This document shows, piece after piece, positions 52,135 to 61,033 of a stretch of 64,000 bases of DNA. Position numbers and translations under genes: made by a program. This DNA is from Promethearchaeota archaeon (GTDB taxonomy: Archaea > Asgardarchaeota > Lokiarchaeia > Sigyniarchaeales > SOKP01). The notes below the pieces were generated by a model. The model ran no database searches and had not been told where the DNA came from. It was given only the letters and a program-made list of their open reading frames with translations. Each line of letters opens with the position of its first letter. The first letter of the stretch is position 1. The stretch spans positions 1-64,000 of the forward strand of contig JAUVXW010000014.1 of the NCBI GenBank assembly GCA_030603385.1, written 5' to 3'.

Positions 52135-53178
52135 ATGAAAAAAGGAAATAAATATGGAACTCATAGAGTTATTCTTCCTAAAGGAGCACTTCCACAACCT
52201 GCATTAAAAATATCAAACGATATGGAGATTTTTGATAATGAAATTTTAATCGATGTAGACTACCTCAATATTGATTCTGCTAGTTTTACGCAACTCAAAG
52301 AAGAAGCGAAAGGAGATATCGAAAAGGTTAAAACGAAAATAATGGAAATTGTAAATGAAAGGGGTAAAATGCAAAATCCGGTGACTGGTTCTGGTGGAAT
52401 GCTTATTGGAAAAGTGGAGAAAATTGGAGATTCATTGAAGGGTAAGGTCAAAATAAAAGAAGGAGATAAGATTGCCACATTAGTTTCACTTTCCTTGACA
52501 CCACTACGAATTGACAAAATTCTGGATGTTAACCCAAATATCGATAGAGTAGAAATTGATGGAAAAGCAATTCTTTTTGAAAGTGGTATCTATGCAAAAC
52601 TTCCTGAAGATATGGAGGATACATTAGCATTGGCAGTTTTGGATGTAGCAGGAGCACCAGCTCAAGTCAAAAATTTAGTGAAATCAGGTAATACAGTTCT
52701 AATCTTAGGAGCAACAGGTAAGTCTGGATTAATGTGTTCTTATGTTGCTAAGAAGCTAGTTGGCAATAATGGGAAGGTTATCGGTCAAGCGAGAAATGAA
52801 AAAAGGGCAGTATTTTTGCGCGATACTGATTTTTGTCATGAAGTAATAATTGCTGATGTTTATGAGCCCACAGATGTACTAAAAAAGACTTTAGAAGTAA
52901 ATAATGGAAATGAGGTCGACATTTCAATAAATTGTCTAAGTATTCCTAATACCGAATTATCTTGCATTCTTCCTGTTAGAGATGGGGGGATTGTATATTT
53001 CTTTTCCATGGCTACTAGCTTCACTAAAGCTGCACTTGGAGCAGAGGGTGTAGGAAAAGATGTATCGATGATTATAGGTAATGGTTACACAAAAAATCAT
53101 GACCAAATAGCATTAGATATACTAAGGGAATCAAATGTCTTAAGGAAAATATTTGAAGATAAATACGTAAAAAAGTGA
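52135..53178 (+). CDS. kdd: L-erythro-3,5-diaminohexanoate dehydrogenase
   Basis: A 347-residue enzyme of the MDR-like Kdd family: KYGTHRVILPKGALPQPA at the N-terminus, NPVTGSGGMLIGKVEKIG, and the nucleotide site VLILGATGKSGLMCSYVAKK. Kdd oxidatively deaminates 3,5-diaminohexanoate to 3-keto-5-aminohexanoate with NAD+. The PxTGSGGML stretch and overall length fit characterised bacterial enzymes. It stands between kce (after a methyltransferase) and kamA in the same direction, as expected for the pathway. Confidence 0.93.
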   Translation: MKKGNKYGTHRVILPKGALPQPALKISNDMEIFDNEILIDVDYLNIDSASFTQLKEEAKGDIEKVKTKIMEIVNERGKMQNPVTGSGGMLIGKVEKIGDSLKGKVKIKEGDKIATLVSLSLTPLRIDKILDVNPNIDRVEIDGKAILFESGIYAKLPEDMEDTLALAVLDVAGAPAQVKNLVKSGNTVLILGATGKSGLMCSYVAKKLVGNNGKVIGQARNEKRAVFLRDTDFCHEVIIADVYEPTDVLKKTLEVNNGNEVDISINCLSIPNTELSCILPVRDGGIVYFFSMATSFTKAALGAEGVGKDVSMIIGNGYTKNHDQIALDILRESNVLRKIFEDKYVKK

Positions 53179-53265
53179 TGGTGTAAATCATCAAATTAAA
53201 CAAAATTTTTAGTTTAGGAAATCTTTATTTTAATTAGATTCGAATTAGAGTTTAAATTTATTATT

Positions 53266-54504
53266 ATGAAAGTTAGTAGACGAAAGGAAATATTTTCTCA
53301 TGTAAATGATGAGGATTGGAATGATTGGAAATGGCAAGTTAAAAATAGAATAACGACGTTAGAAGAACTTAAAAAGTGTATCAAATTGACCAAAGAGGAA
53401 GACGATCCTAGAATCTTACAAGAATATAGGATGGCAATTACCCCCTATTATCTATCCTTAATCGATCCCGATGATCCTTATGATCCTGTTAGAAAACAAG
53501 CAATTCCAACAAATCTTGAATTAGTAAGATATACTGGAGACCTTGAAGATCCACTTAGTGAGGATGTTGATTCTCCTGTTGAGGGGTTAACTCATCGTTA
53601 TCCTGATAGAGTACTCTTGTTAGTTAGTGAAACTTGCTCCATGTATTGCAGACATTGTACACGAAGACGATTTGCTGGCCATCACGATATGGCTCCTCCA
53701 CAGTCACAAATAGATGCTTGTATAGAATATATAAAAGACACTCCCACCATAAGAGATGTTCTTTTGTCTGGAGGAGATGCTTTATTAGTATCTGATAAAA
53801 AATTGGAGGATATTTTAAAAAAATTGAAAGAAATACCTCATGTAGAAATAATACGAATTGGTTCTAGAGCACCAGTAACAAATCCATTCCGAATCACTCC
53901 AGAATTATGTGAAATGCTTAAAAAATATCAACCTATATGGTTTAATACACACTTTAATCACTCAAATGAAATCACGGAAGATTCTACGAAAGCATGTGAG
54001 ATGTTAGCCGATGCTGGAATTCCACTTGGCAACCAATCAGTATTATTAAGGGGTGTCAATGACTGTATACATATCATGAAAAAGTTAGTTCAGGATTTAG
54101 TAAAGATTAGAGTAAGACCTTATTACCTTTATCAATGTGATCTTTCTTTAGGACTTGGGCATTTTAGAACCAGTGTAGCTCAAGGTATTGAAATCATTGA
54201 AGGACTGAGAGGTCATACTTCGGGATTATGTGTTCCAACTTTCGTTGTTGATGCTCCTGGTGGAGGTGGAAAAATTCCTGTGATGCCGGATTATACTATC
54301 TCGCAAGGAAATACTCGTGTTGTATTGAGAAACTTTGAAGGTGTCATAACAACCTATGAGGAACCAGCAGATTACATACCTAATTGTCATTGTGAAGACT
54401 GTGAAAAACAAATCGGAGTTAGTGCTTTATTGAGTGGTCAAAAAATGACGATTGAACCAGAAGATCTTGTAAGAAAGATAAGAAGGGAAAAACTTAGTAA
54501 ATAA
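53266..54504 (+). CDS. kamA: L-lysine 2,3-aminomutase
   Basis: A 412-residue radical SAM/PLP enzyme. The cluster cysteines are C124, C128 and C131 in [13 protein letters not shown]; the PLP lysine is K336 in [10 protein letters not shown]. These are one residue off the Clostridium subterminale numbering. The substrate-binding aspartates in YQCDLSLG and FVVDAPGGG are kept, which separates lysine from glutamate aminomutases. The C-terminal NCHCEDC matches the zinc-binding tail. KamA converts L-lysine to L-beta-lysine, the first pathway step. The gene follows kdd by 87 bases. Confidence 0.95.
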   Translation: MKVSRRKEIFSHVNDEDWNDWKWQVKNRITTLEELKKCIKLTKEEDDPRILQEYRMAITPYYLSLIDPDDPYDPVRKQAIPTNLELVRYTGDLEDPLSEDVDSPVEGLTHRYPDRVLLLVSETCSMYCRHCTRRRFAGHHDMAPPQSQIDACIEYIKDTPTIRDVLLSGGDALLVSDKKLEDILKKLKEIPHVEIIRIGSRAPVTNPFRITPELCEMLKKYQPIWFNTHFNHSNEITEDSTKACEMLADAGIPLGNQSVLLRGVNDCIHIMKKLVQDLVKIRVRPYYLYQCDLSLGLGHFRTSVAQGIEIIEGLRGHTSGLCVPTFVVDAPGGGGKIPVMPDYTISQGNTRVVLRNFEGVITTYEEPADYIPNCHCEDCEKQIGVSALLSGQKMTIEPEDLVRKIRREKLSK

Positions 54505-54535
54505 TGGATAAAAATATAAATATTTCCCAGTTTTC

Positions 54536-54955
54536 TTAAATAATTCTTTTTTGGTTTTCGAGCAGGCTAATTTTTTCTTGAATGCTGATAAATTGATTGG
54601 ATTTATATCTTCCAACCATTTCTTTCCAGATTGACCTATATTTATAAAAATATTCTGAGATTTCAAGTGGATCTCCAAATAATACATAATATGATTCAAT
54701 TATTTCAATTTTTAAAAAAAGAGGTAAGAGTTCAAAAATTTTTATATCATAACTGGGGGTGATTTTTTCTAATAAAGACAACCACAATTTTGAATTACTC
54801 TCTTTATCTTTAACTTTTGTGATTATAGCAACATCCACGTCAGATCGATTTAAGATAAAATTACCCTTAACAAAACTTCCATAAAGAACAGTCCAATAAT
54901 TATTACAAAAATCTAAATTTTTCTTAATTTTAAGCATTGAATTTGATTTTTTCAC
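54536..54955 (-). CDS. MNT-type nucleotidyltransferase (MntA-like)
   Basis: A 139-residue minimal nucleotidyltransferase: VLYGSFVKGNF and RSDVDVAIITKV give GS/DxD, and SYDIKIFEL the third acidic site. It overlaps the end of the upstream HEPN gene by 26 bases, forming a HepT-MntA-type pair on the strand opposite the lysine cluster. MntA of such pairs adenylylates HepT at a tyrosine. Its 3' end is 32 bases from the kamA stop, so the two transcripts converge. Confidence 0.87.
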   Translation of the reverse strand: MKKSNSMLKIKKNLDFCNNYWTVLYGSFVKGNFILNRSDVDVAIITKVKDKESNSKLWLSLLEKITPSYDIKIFELLPLFLKIEIIESYYVLFGDPLEISEYFYKYRSIWKEMVGRYKSNQFISIQEKISLLENQKRII

Positions 54956-55343
54956 TAATAATCACTTCCACTTCTTTTGCAAAAGTTATTAGCGTCTCTA
55001 CAACTCTATTCTTATTTTGAAATACAATTTCTTCTTCTATCTTGTTATATTTATATACAAGAACATTTCTTAAACCATTCCATTTACGTAGTTCATTAAT
55101 AAGTCCCGGTGTAAATATGGATAATTTTTCTATTTCGTCTAAATTTGAATAGTCATCTTTAACAGTTATACCTAAGTCTTTACATAGCATCGCAACAACA
55201 TCCATAGACGCATCAATAGAAATTTGAAGACGATAAAACAAGGCATCGAGAAAAAACTTATTATCATCTAACTTTTCTGGTAAAACAGTAATCTTATCAA
55301 TGATAAACTCTAATTTTCTTTTATACTGTTCTATGCGATTCAT
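54930..55343 (-). CDS. HEPN-domain (HepT/DUF86-like) protein with altered RNase motif
   Basis: A 137-residue helical protein of the HepT (DUF86) type: IEQYKRKLEFIIDKI, ALFYRLQISIDASMDVVAML and LRKWNGLRNVLVYKYNKI. Active HepT RNases read RNxxVHxY; here the histidine is a tyrosine (RNVLVYKY), while the arginine, asparagine and final tyrosine remain. Loss of this His is expected to abolish RNase activity. The pair may be a defunct or regulatory module. It lies between kamA and kamB. Confidence 0.85.
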   Translation of the reverse strand: MNRIEQYKRKLEFIIDKITVLPEKLDDNKFFLDALFYRLQISIDASMDVVAMLCKDLGITVKDDYSNLDEIEKLSIFTPGLINELRKWNGLRNVLVYKYNKIEEEIVFQNKNRVVETLITFAKEVEVIISEKIKFNA

Positions 55344-55669
55344 TATATTAATTTTTGCGTTTTTCTCTATTAATATTTACTGTTTTTATGTGATATATAT
55401 CAAATTAATTTCAATTAGGAAATATTAGTTTTAATTAATTAAATACATATATTGAACTAGAAGAGTCATTTATCTGGATGCTAATATGAAGAATATTACT
55501 TACTAGAAAAATATACTTCTTTTACTTAAGTAGGCAAGTTAGACTACAATTATTAATTGATATATCTAACTAATTTTTTTAAAAATATATCTCTAATTGT
55601 ATCTCAACATCACAATGTTCTTAATTTTTATCAATTTTTAATAGATTGATTGATTATTCATAATATAAA
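55344..55669. other. 326-base AT-rich gap between a HEPN gene and kamB
   Basis: Two divergent genes flank this stretch. It is A/T-rich, with no small ORF, tRNA or strong repeat seen. It should contain the promoter that restarts transcription of kamB-kamD-kamE after the HEPN/MNT interruption; AATATAAAATG directly at the kamB start suggests a short or absent leader. Confidence 0.4.
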
Positions 55670-56704
55670 ATGACTTTCATAGAAGAATTTATCAAGAAGA
55701 CCAGAGAATATATAGTTATTTCCATTATAGGTTTAGCTAAAAACGTCAGTAAGACTACTACATTAAATTTTCTTATTTCAAATCTTACAGAAAAATATAA
55801 GCTTGGTTTAACCTCTATCGGTAGAGATGGAGAAAAATATGATGTTATTACTGAACTACCAAAACCTCGAATCTATGTTAAGGCAGGGACTTATGTTGTA
55901 ACAGCAAAACATTGTTTTGAAGTTAGTAAAATAAAATTTGAGATAATTAAAAATACAGGATTTAATACACCTTTAGGAGAGATTATGATTTTAAAGGCTG
56001 TAAGTGAAGGGTTCATTGAACTAGCTGGCCCCTCAATAAATAAACATTTGTTTAAAATCTGCTCAGATTTAAAAAGCTTAGGATGTGATCTTATTTTAGT
56101 GGATGGAGCATTTGATAGAAGATCATATGCTACACCTTTAATTTCAGATGCTACTATACTATCAACTGGTGCTTCTGTATCAAGAAATATGAATGAAGTC
56201 ATTGATTTAACAATTCATACAATTAAGTTATTAAATTTAGAGCAGGAGAAAAATTTAAAAATCAAAGAGCTTTCTAAAAATGTTTTAAAAAAGTCAAAAG
56301 TGAGCATTATTGATAAAGCCTATTCAGTAAATTCTTTAAATGTAGTAACTGCGTTAGATGCCGCGGAGGAAATCATTCAAAATTTAAAAGACGATTCTCA
56401 ATATGTTCTAATAAATGGTGCTGTGACAGATAAACTATTAGAAGATCTAATGAAATCCACACAAAAATATAAAGGAATTACTTTTATTGTGGAAGATGGT
56501 ACAAAATTATTTTTAAGTCAAAAAACAACAAAAAAATTTCTCAAAAAGGGTGGGATTCTAAAGGTTTTAAACCCTATAAATATAATTGCAATAACGATAA
56601 ATCCAACTTCTCCGTATGGATATAAATTTGATAAAGATAAATTTTTAAAATCATTACAAGAGGAATTAAAAATTCCTGTTTATAACCTTGGAGTAAATGA
56701 TTAA
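55670..56704 (+). CDS. kamB: KamB-like lysine 5,6-aminomutase accessory protein
   Basis: A 344-residue protein with a nucleotide-binding-like start, SIIGLAKNVSKTTTLNFL, a variant of GxxKNxGKTT in which the last Gly is Ser. Further blocks are LTSIGRDGEKYD, KPRIYVKAGTYVVTAK, ILVDGAFDRRSYATPL and ITINPTSPYGYKFD. Position (after kamA, before kamD/kamE) and length match KamB of bacterial clusters, thought to act with the MutS-like ATPase KamC in reactivating lysine 5,6-aminomutase. KamC is missing here. Identification rests partly on context. Confidence 0.75.
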   Translation: MTFIEEFIKKTREYIVISIIGLAKNVSKTTTLNFLISNLTEKYKLGLTSIGRDGEKYDVITELPKPRIYVKAGTYVVTAKHCFEVSKIKFEIIKNTGFNTPLGEIMILKAVSEGFIELAGPSINKHLFKICSDLKSLGCDLILVDGAFDRRSYATPLISDATILSTGASVSRNMNEVIDLTIHTIKLLNLEQEKNLKIKELSKNVLKKSKVSIIDKAYSVNSLNVVTALDAAEEIIQNLKDDSQYVLINGAVTDKLLEDLMKSTQKYKGITFIVEDGTKLFLSQKTTKKFLKKGGILKVLNPINIIAITINPTSPYGYKFDKDKFLKSLQEELKIPVYNLGVND

Positions 56705-56738
56705 TTTTTTAGGATTTTTATTAAAAAAAGTGAGATAA

Positions 56739-58328
56739 GTGAAAGAAAAAGAAATAAACCGAAGAAGTAAGTTAAATTTAGATTTTTCAATTGTAGAAAA
56801 AGCAAGAGAAGCAGCAAAGGTCATTGCGTTAGATACTCAGAAATTCATAGTTCAGCATACAACTACCACAATTGAAAGGACAGTCTGCAGATTATTTGGT
56901 ATTGATGGTGTAGATGAATTTGATATACCATTACCAAATATCGTAGTTGATAATATAGAAAAGGGAAATGGTTTAGGGATCGGTGCTGCAATCCATATAG
57001 GAAATGCAATATTGCATACTAATCTTTCACCTCAAGAAATTGCAGAAAAAGTTGTAAAAGATGAATTAGATTTAACTAAACTTTCTCTAAAAGACATTTC
57101 AGAAATAAAAGCAACAGTAAACATAATTGCTCAAGAAAAATTGGCACTTATTACTCAAAAAAAGAAAACAAGAGATAAATTACTCAAAAAGTATGGTGAT
57201 AAGGAAGGACCTCTTATTTATGTTATTGTAGCAACGGGTAATATTTTTGAAGATATTATTCAGGCTCAAGCAGCAGCTAGACAAGGAGCTGATGTAATCG
57301 CAGTTATAAGGTCTACAGTTCAGAGTTTACTAGATTATGTACCTTATGGCGCTACAACTGAAGGTTTTGGGGGAACATATGCTACCCAGGAGAACTTTCG
57401 ATTAATGAGAAAGGCATTGGATGAGGTTGGTGAAGAATTAGGACGATATGTTAGGTTAACAAATTATTGTTCTGGTTTATGTATGCCTGAGATTGCAGCA
57501 CTGGGTGCGTTTGAAAGACTTGATATGATGCTTAATGATGCTCTATATGGAATCCTTTTTCGAGACATAAATATGAAAAGAACCATTGTCGATCAATATT
57601 TTTCAAGAATGATAAATGCTTATGCGGGAGTAATTATTAATACAGGTGAAGATAATTATCTAACTACTGCAGATGCATTTGAAGCAGCTCATACTGTTCT
57701 TGCTTCTGAATTTATTAACGAACAATTTGCGCTGCTTGCAGGGTTGAAAGAAGAACAGATGGGCTTAGGTCATGCGTTTGAAATGAATCCTGAATTAGAG
57801 AATGGGTTTTTGTATGAACTTGCTCAAGCCCAAATGGCTCGAGAAATATTTCCAAAAGCTCCTTTGAAATATATGCCTCCTACAAAATTCAAGACAGGTA
57901 ACATCTTCAAAGGCCATATTCAAGATGCATTATTCAATATGATTACAATTATGACCAACCAAAGAATACATCTACTAGGTATGTTAACCGAAGCAATACA
58001 TACCCCCTTTATGGCAGATAGAGCTTTATCTATAGAAAATGCACGTTATATCTTTAAAAATATGAAATCAATAAGTGAGGAAATTGAGTTTAAAAATGGG
58101 GGAATAATGGAAAAAAGAGCCAATGAGGTTCTTATTAAAGCATATAATTTACTAAAAGGAATTGAAAACCAAGGACTATTTAAAACCATTGAAAAAGGGA
58201 TTTTTGCTGGAATTAAACGATCTATGGATGGCGGTAAGGGGTTAAGTGGAGTAATTTTAAAAGAGAAAGAATACATTAACCCATTTATGGATTTAATGAG
58301 TTATGAATTAAAAAAAGGAGGGATTTAA
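56739..58328 (+). CDS. kamD: Lysine 5,6-aminomutase alpha subunit
   Basis: A 529-residue TIM-barrel subunit of the B12/PLP enzyme. Conserved blocks include TQKFIVQHTTTTIERTVCRL, FGIDGVDEFDIPLPNIVVD, ARQGADVIAVIRSTVQSLLD, PYGATTEGFGGTYATQENFR, LTNYCSGLCMPEIAALGAF and NTGEDNYLTTADAFEAAHTV. Together with KamE it converts beta-lysine to 3,5-diaminohexanoate. The GTG start at 56739 has GTGAG four bases upstream. kamE follows with one base between stop and start, ensuring balanced synthesis. Confidence 0.96.
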   Translation: MKEKEINRRSKLNLDFSIVEKAREAAKVIALDTQKFIVQHTTTTIERTVCRLFGIDGVDEFDIPLPNIVVDNIEKGNGLGIGAAIHIGNAILHTNLSPQEIAEKVVKDELDLTKLSLKDISEIKATVNIIAQEKLALITQKKKTRDKLLKKYGDKEGPLIYVIVATGNIFEDIIQAQAAARQGADVIAVIRSTVQSLLDYVPYGATTEGFGGTYATQENFRLMRKALDEVGEELGRYVRLTNYCSGLCMPEIAALGAFERLDMMLNDALYGILFRDINMKRTIVDQYFSRMINAYAGVIINTGEDNYLTTADAFEAAHTVLASEFINEQFALLAGLKEEQMGLGHAFEMNPELENGFLYELAQAQMAREIFPKAPLKYMPPTKFKTGNIFKGHIQDALFNMITIMTNQRIHLLGMLTEAIHTPFMADRALSIENARYIFKNMKSISEEIEFKNGGIMEKRANEVLIKAYNLLKGIENQGLFKTIEKGIFAGIKRSMDGGKGLSGVILKEKEYINPFMDLMSYELKKGGI

Positions 58329-58329
58329 G

Positions 58330-59118
58330 ATGGGAGGAGGATTAAATTCAACTAAAAAAGAGGATTTTGATAAATCTCTTGATTTAACAGAAGTAAAGCC
58401 ATATGGGGATACGATGAATGACGGAAAAACACAAGTGAGCTTTACTCTTCCTATAAACGATAGTGAAAAAGCAATTATAGCAGCTCAAGAATTAGCTAAG
58501 AAAATGGGTATAAAAGACCCAACTATAGTTTATCATATCCAATTAGATATAGGGTTTACATTTTTTATACTTTATGGTTCTTTAATTCATACTATTGATT
58601 TTACTAAAATTAAAGTAGAATCAATAGAAGTAGAAGCATTGTCAATAAAGAAGATTAATGCCTATATAAAAGAAAGCTTTAAGCGTAAAATTGTTGTTCT
58701 TGGTGCAACCACAGGCACAGATGCTCATACTGTAGGAATTGATGCGATAATGAATATGAAAGGATTTGCAGGTCACTATGGTCTTGAAAGCTACGAAATG
58801 ATTGAAGCTTATAATCTTGGCAGTCAGGTAACAAATGAAGAATTCGTGAAAAAGGCAATACAATTAAAGGCTGACATTTTGCTTGTTTCACAAACAGTTA
58901 CCCAAAAAGGGATTCATGTTAAAAATTTAACTAACTTGGTGGAACTCTTAGAGGCAGAAGGGATTAGAGATAAAATTATTTTGATTTGTGGAGGTGCACG
59001 AATTAGTAATGAATTAGCAAAAGAATTAGGATATGATGCGGGATTTGGACCAAATACTTATGCTAATATTGTTGCTACTTATGCAATTAAAGAGCTCTTT
59101 GGAAGGATGAATAGATAA
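58330..59118 (+). CDS. kamE: Lysine 5,6-aminomutase beta subunit (B12- and PLP-binding)
   Basis: A 262-residue subunit with a Rossmann-like cobalamin domain. DAHTVGIDAIMNMKGFAGHY contains His133, the cobalamin ligand, and Lys144, the PLP aldimine lysine; both fall at exactly the numbers of the Clostridium sticklandii enzyme. VSQTVTQKGIHVKNL and ICGGARISNELAKELG complete the B12 domain, and the N-terminal 100 residues form the dimerisation domain. All catalytic residues visible are intact, so the enzyme should be active. It is the last gene of the cluster, ended by a T-tract. Confidence 0.97.
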   Translation: MGGGLNSTKKEDFDKSLDLTEVKPYGDTMNDGKTQVSFTLPINDSEKAIIAAQELAKKMGIKDPTIVYHIQLDIGFTFFILYGSLIHTIDFTKIKVESIEVEALSIKKINAYIKESFKRKIVVLGATTGTDAHTVGIDAIMNMKGFAGHYGLESYEMIEAYNLGSQVTNEEFVKKAIQLKADILLVSQTVTQKGIHVKNLTNLVELLEAEGIRDKIILICGGARISNELAKELGYDAGFGPNTYANIVATYAIKELFGRMNR

Positions 59119-59184
59119 GAAATTAATAACTACACTAAAAAAAAAAAAAAGATTATTTATTGAGTAAATTTTAACTTTTAATCC

Positions 59185-59206
59185 TTTTATTTTTTTCTTT
59201 TTTTTT
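59185..59206 (+). terminator. T-tract terminator after kamE
   Basis: Sixty-six bases after the kamE stop, the plus strand runs TTTTATTTTTTCTTTTTTTTT, a typical archaeal termination signal. A 14-base A-run lies just ahead. A hairpin ACTCG-GTTTTT-CGAGT (59207-59222) follows the T-run rather than preceding it, so it is not part of a bacterial-type terminator. Confidence 0.55.
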
Positions 59207-59221
59207 ACTCGGTTTTTCGAG

Positions 59222-60706
59222 TTAGGATAATAATCCATAACGATTTTTAATTCGTCGGCGTAATACATCTTCGGAATTAAAGTAAATATATCCCGAGTTC
59301 TGTGCTTCATAAGGAAGCATTAGTTTAAAATTGGAATTCCTGGAAGACTCAAAAGAAGAAGGCTTCATGATTAAATTGGGGCGTCCTAATTTATACGCGG
59401 TCAGCGCTTTCAGCAGTGCTAAAATATAAAGAATTGATCGAAGCTTTATCGCCGCATCCATTCCCCGCGTATTCATCCGAAAGGCATTGTAAAACGTATT
59501 ATTGTAAGAATTTCCTTGTTCAATCATCGGTCGAAAGCTGTAGATCTTGAGAAAATACTCATCCGACCATCCTTTTGGGATATAGTCTATGTTGAAGAAA
59601 AATCCTTTTTTTAACTCTCTTACAGGATGGGTTTTCAGGTTTTTTCGCGCTCGAATAATTGGTATTAGCCCTTTAAACCGGATATTCTCCATGTTTTGCA
59701 GAGAATAGGGTTCCGAATCTGCGATGAGTACTTGCCATTCATATTCTGTTTGTGAAAAAAAATCTTCCATTGTTTCTTTAAACGCGAGGATATCGTTCCG
59801 ATTTCCGGCAAACATCTTGAAATGTATGGGAAACCAGCGATTAAAACAATGAGCATATAATATTCCTGGATCATATCCTACTCCCTTTTTTATGCCATTA
59901 TGTCGACAATATCCAGCATCAGGATCAGTATATGTTGAGTGTCCTTTCTTTTTATTATTGTTACAATTTGAACGTATGAATTGGCCATCCCAAATTAGGA
60001 TTCTTGGGATAATAATCCCACAATCAATGCATTCCTTTACCAATAGCTGAAAAAACTCAAAAAGCGCTTCAGACGGGATTCTGGTCATTACATAACTGAT
60101 ATCTTGTGCTTTTGGAAAGAATTTAGGGTTATGAGTAATGCTGAATAAGGGCGGATAAGAAAGAAATCTCCCCATTCTTTCAATTCCAGAGTAATTCTTA
60201 AAGCCCAAGTTAATCCGCAGCATTTCATATGCAAGTACATCTTCAATAAACATATCCTTAAATGAAACGCCGTCATCCTCAAGAACACCTTGTAAATCCT
60301 GGAAAAAGCTAAAATCGTTAAATTCAAATAGGTTTTCAAAGAATCCACCAAATCCTTTAAGATACCGATGCATATCCCATTCCATTTTAGAGATCACTCC
60401 CATTCCAAAATCTTCAAAACGAGGGATTTTCACGCGAGGGAACCGATATAAGTATTTATCCTTTAGTTTAGGCTCCCAATCTATGAAATCTTGAATCCTT
60501 TTCTGAGATTTAGATAATGTCCTCGTAGTAGATGGTGCTCGCTTCCCCCAAGTGGGATGTATTGGAATCCATCGAAATCTTTTTCGGGCAATTCTGTAAT
60601 CTTTTGGAACGTTCATGTCGTACTGTTCAATAGATATTAACCCTATAAAATCTGTCAATTGTGTTTGGTAAATACTGGGCTTTATTTTGTATAAGATTAT
60701 TATCAT
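59222..60706 (-). mobile_element. DDE-family transposase (IS4-like)
   Basis: A 494-residue intact transposase. The first catalytic Asp lies in ILIWDGQFIRS, the second in VLIADSEPYS and the likely Glu in FRPMIEQGNSYNN, near the family's YREKK-type region. An insertion YTDPDAGYCRHNG follows the first Asp. Its coding sequence has visibly more G+C than neighbouring genes, pointing to recent arrival. No terminal inverted repeats or target duplication were found by eye; a small hairpin (59207-59222) spans the stop. It lies downstream of kamE and disrupts no gene. Confidence 0.85.
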
Positions 60707-61033
60707 GATGAGTCAATTTTATGATCTATAATAAAACATTAGATAATCGCCTATTTATTCTTTTTGGTTAATGTCTAAATCTACAATTGATCACTTATAA
60801 CTTTCATCCCTTAGATACTCTTCAATATGAATAGAATCTTAGAGAACTTAACCTTGGTGCTTTGATTTTACGCTCGCTTCTCTTGTAATGGAGGTTTCAA
60901 ATCGCACGACATAAATCTAATAGGTATAGAACTATTATAAAGGAAGTAATTAATACAAGAATAAGTAAAAAAAATAAAAAAATTAAAAGTTAAAATTTAC
61001 TCTATTATTATTTGATTATTTTTCTTCCACTTT
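60707..61033. other. 327-base non-coding gap beside the transposase
   Basis: No ORF, tRNA or clear repeat is seen. The left 150 bases probably include the upstream end of the insertion sequence and its promoter. The stretch near 60865-60915 (TTACGCTCGCTTCTC, GGAGGTTTCAAATCGC) is less A/T-rich than its surroundings and may be transposon-derived. Confidence 0.4.

Noticed and set aside
59207..59222. Hairpin ACTCG/CGAGT as an intrinsic terminator of the transposase
   Set aside because: On the transposase strand the hairpin is followed by A, not T, and on the other strand the T-run precedes it. It is more likely part of the element's end.
60880..60915. Possible tRNA-like T-arm (GGTTTCAAATC)
   Set aside because: No matching T-stem, anticodon arm or acceptor stem could be built around it on either strand.
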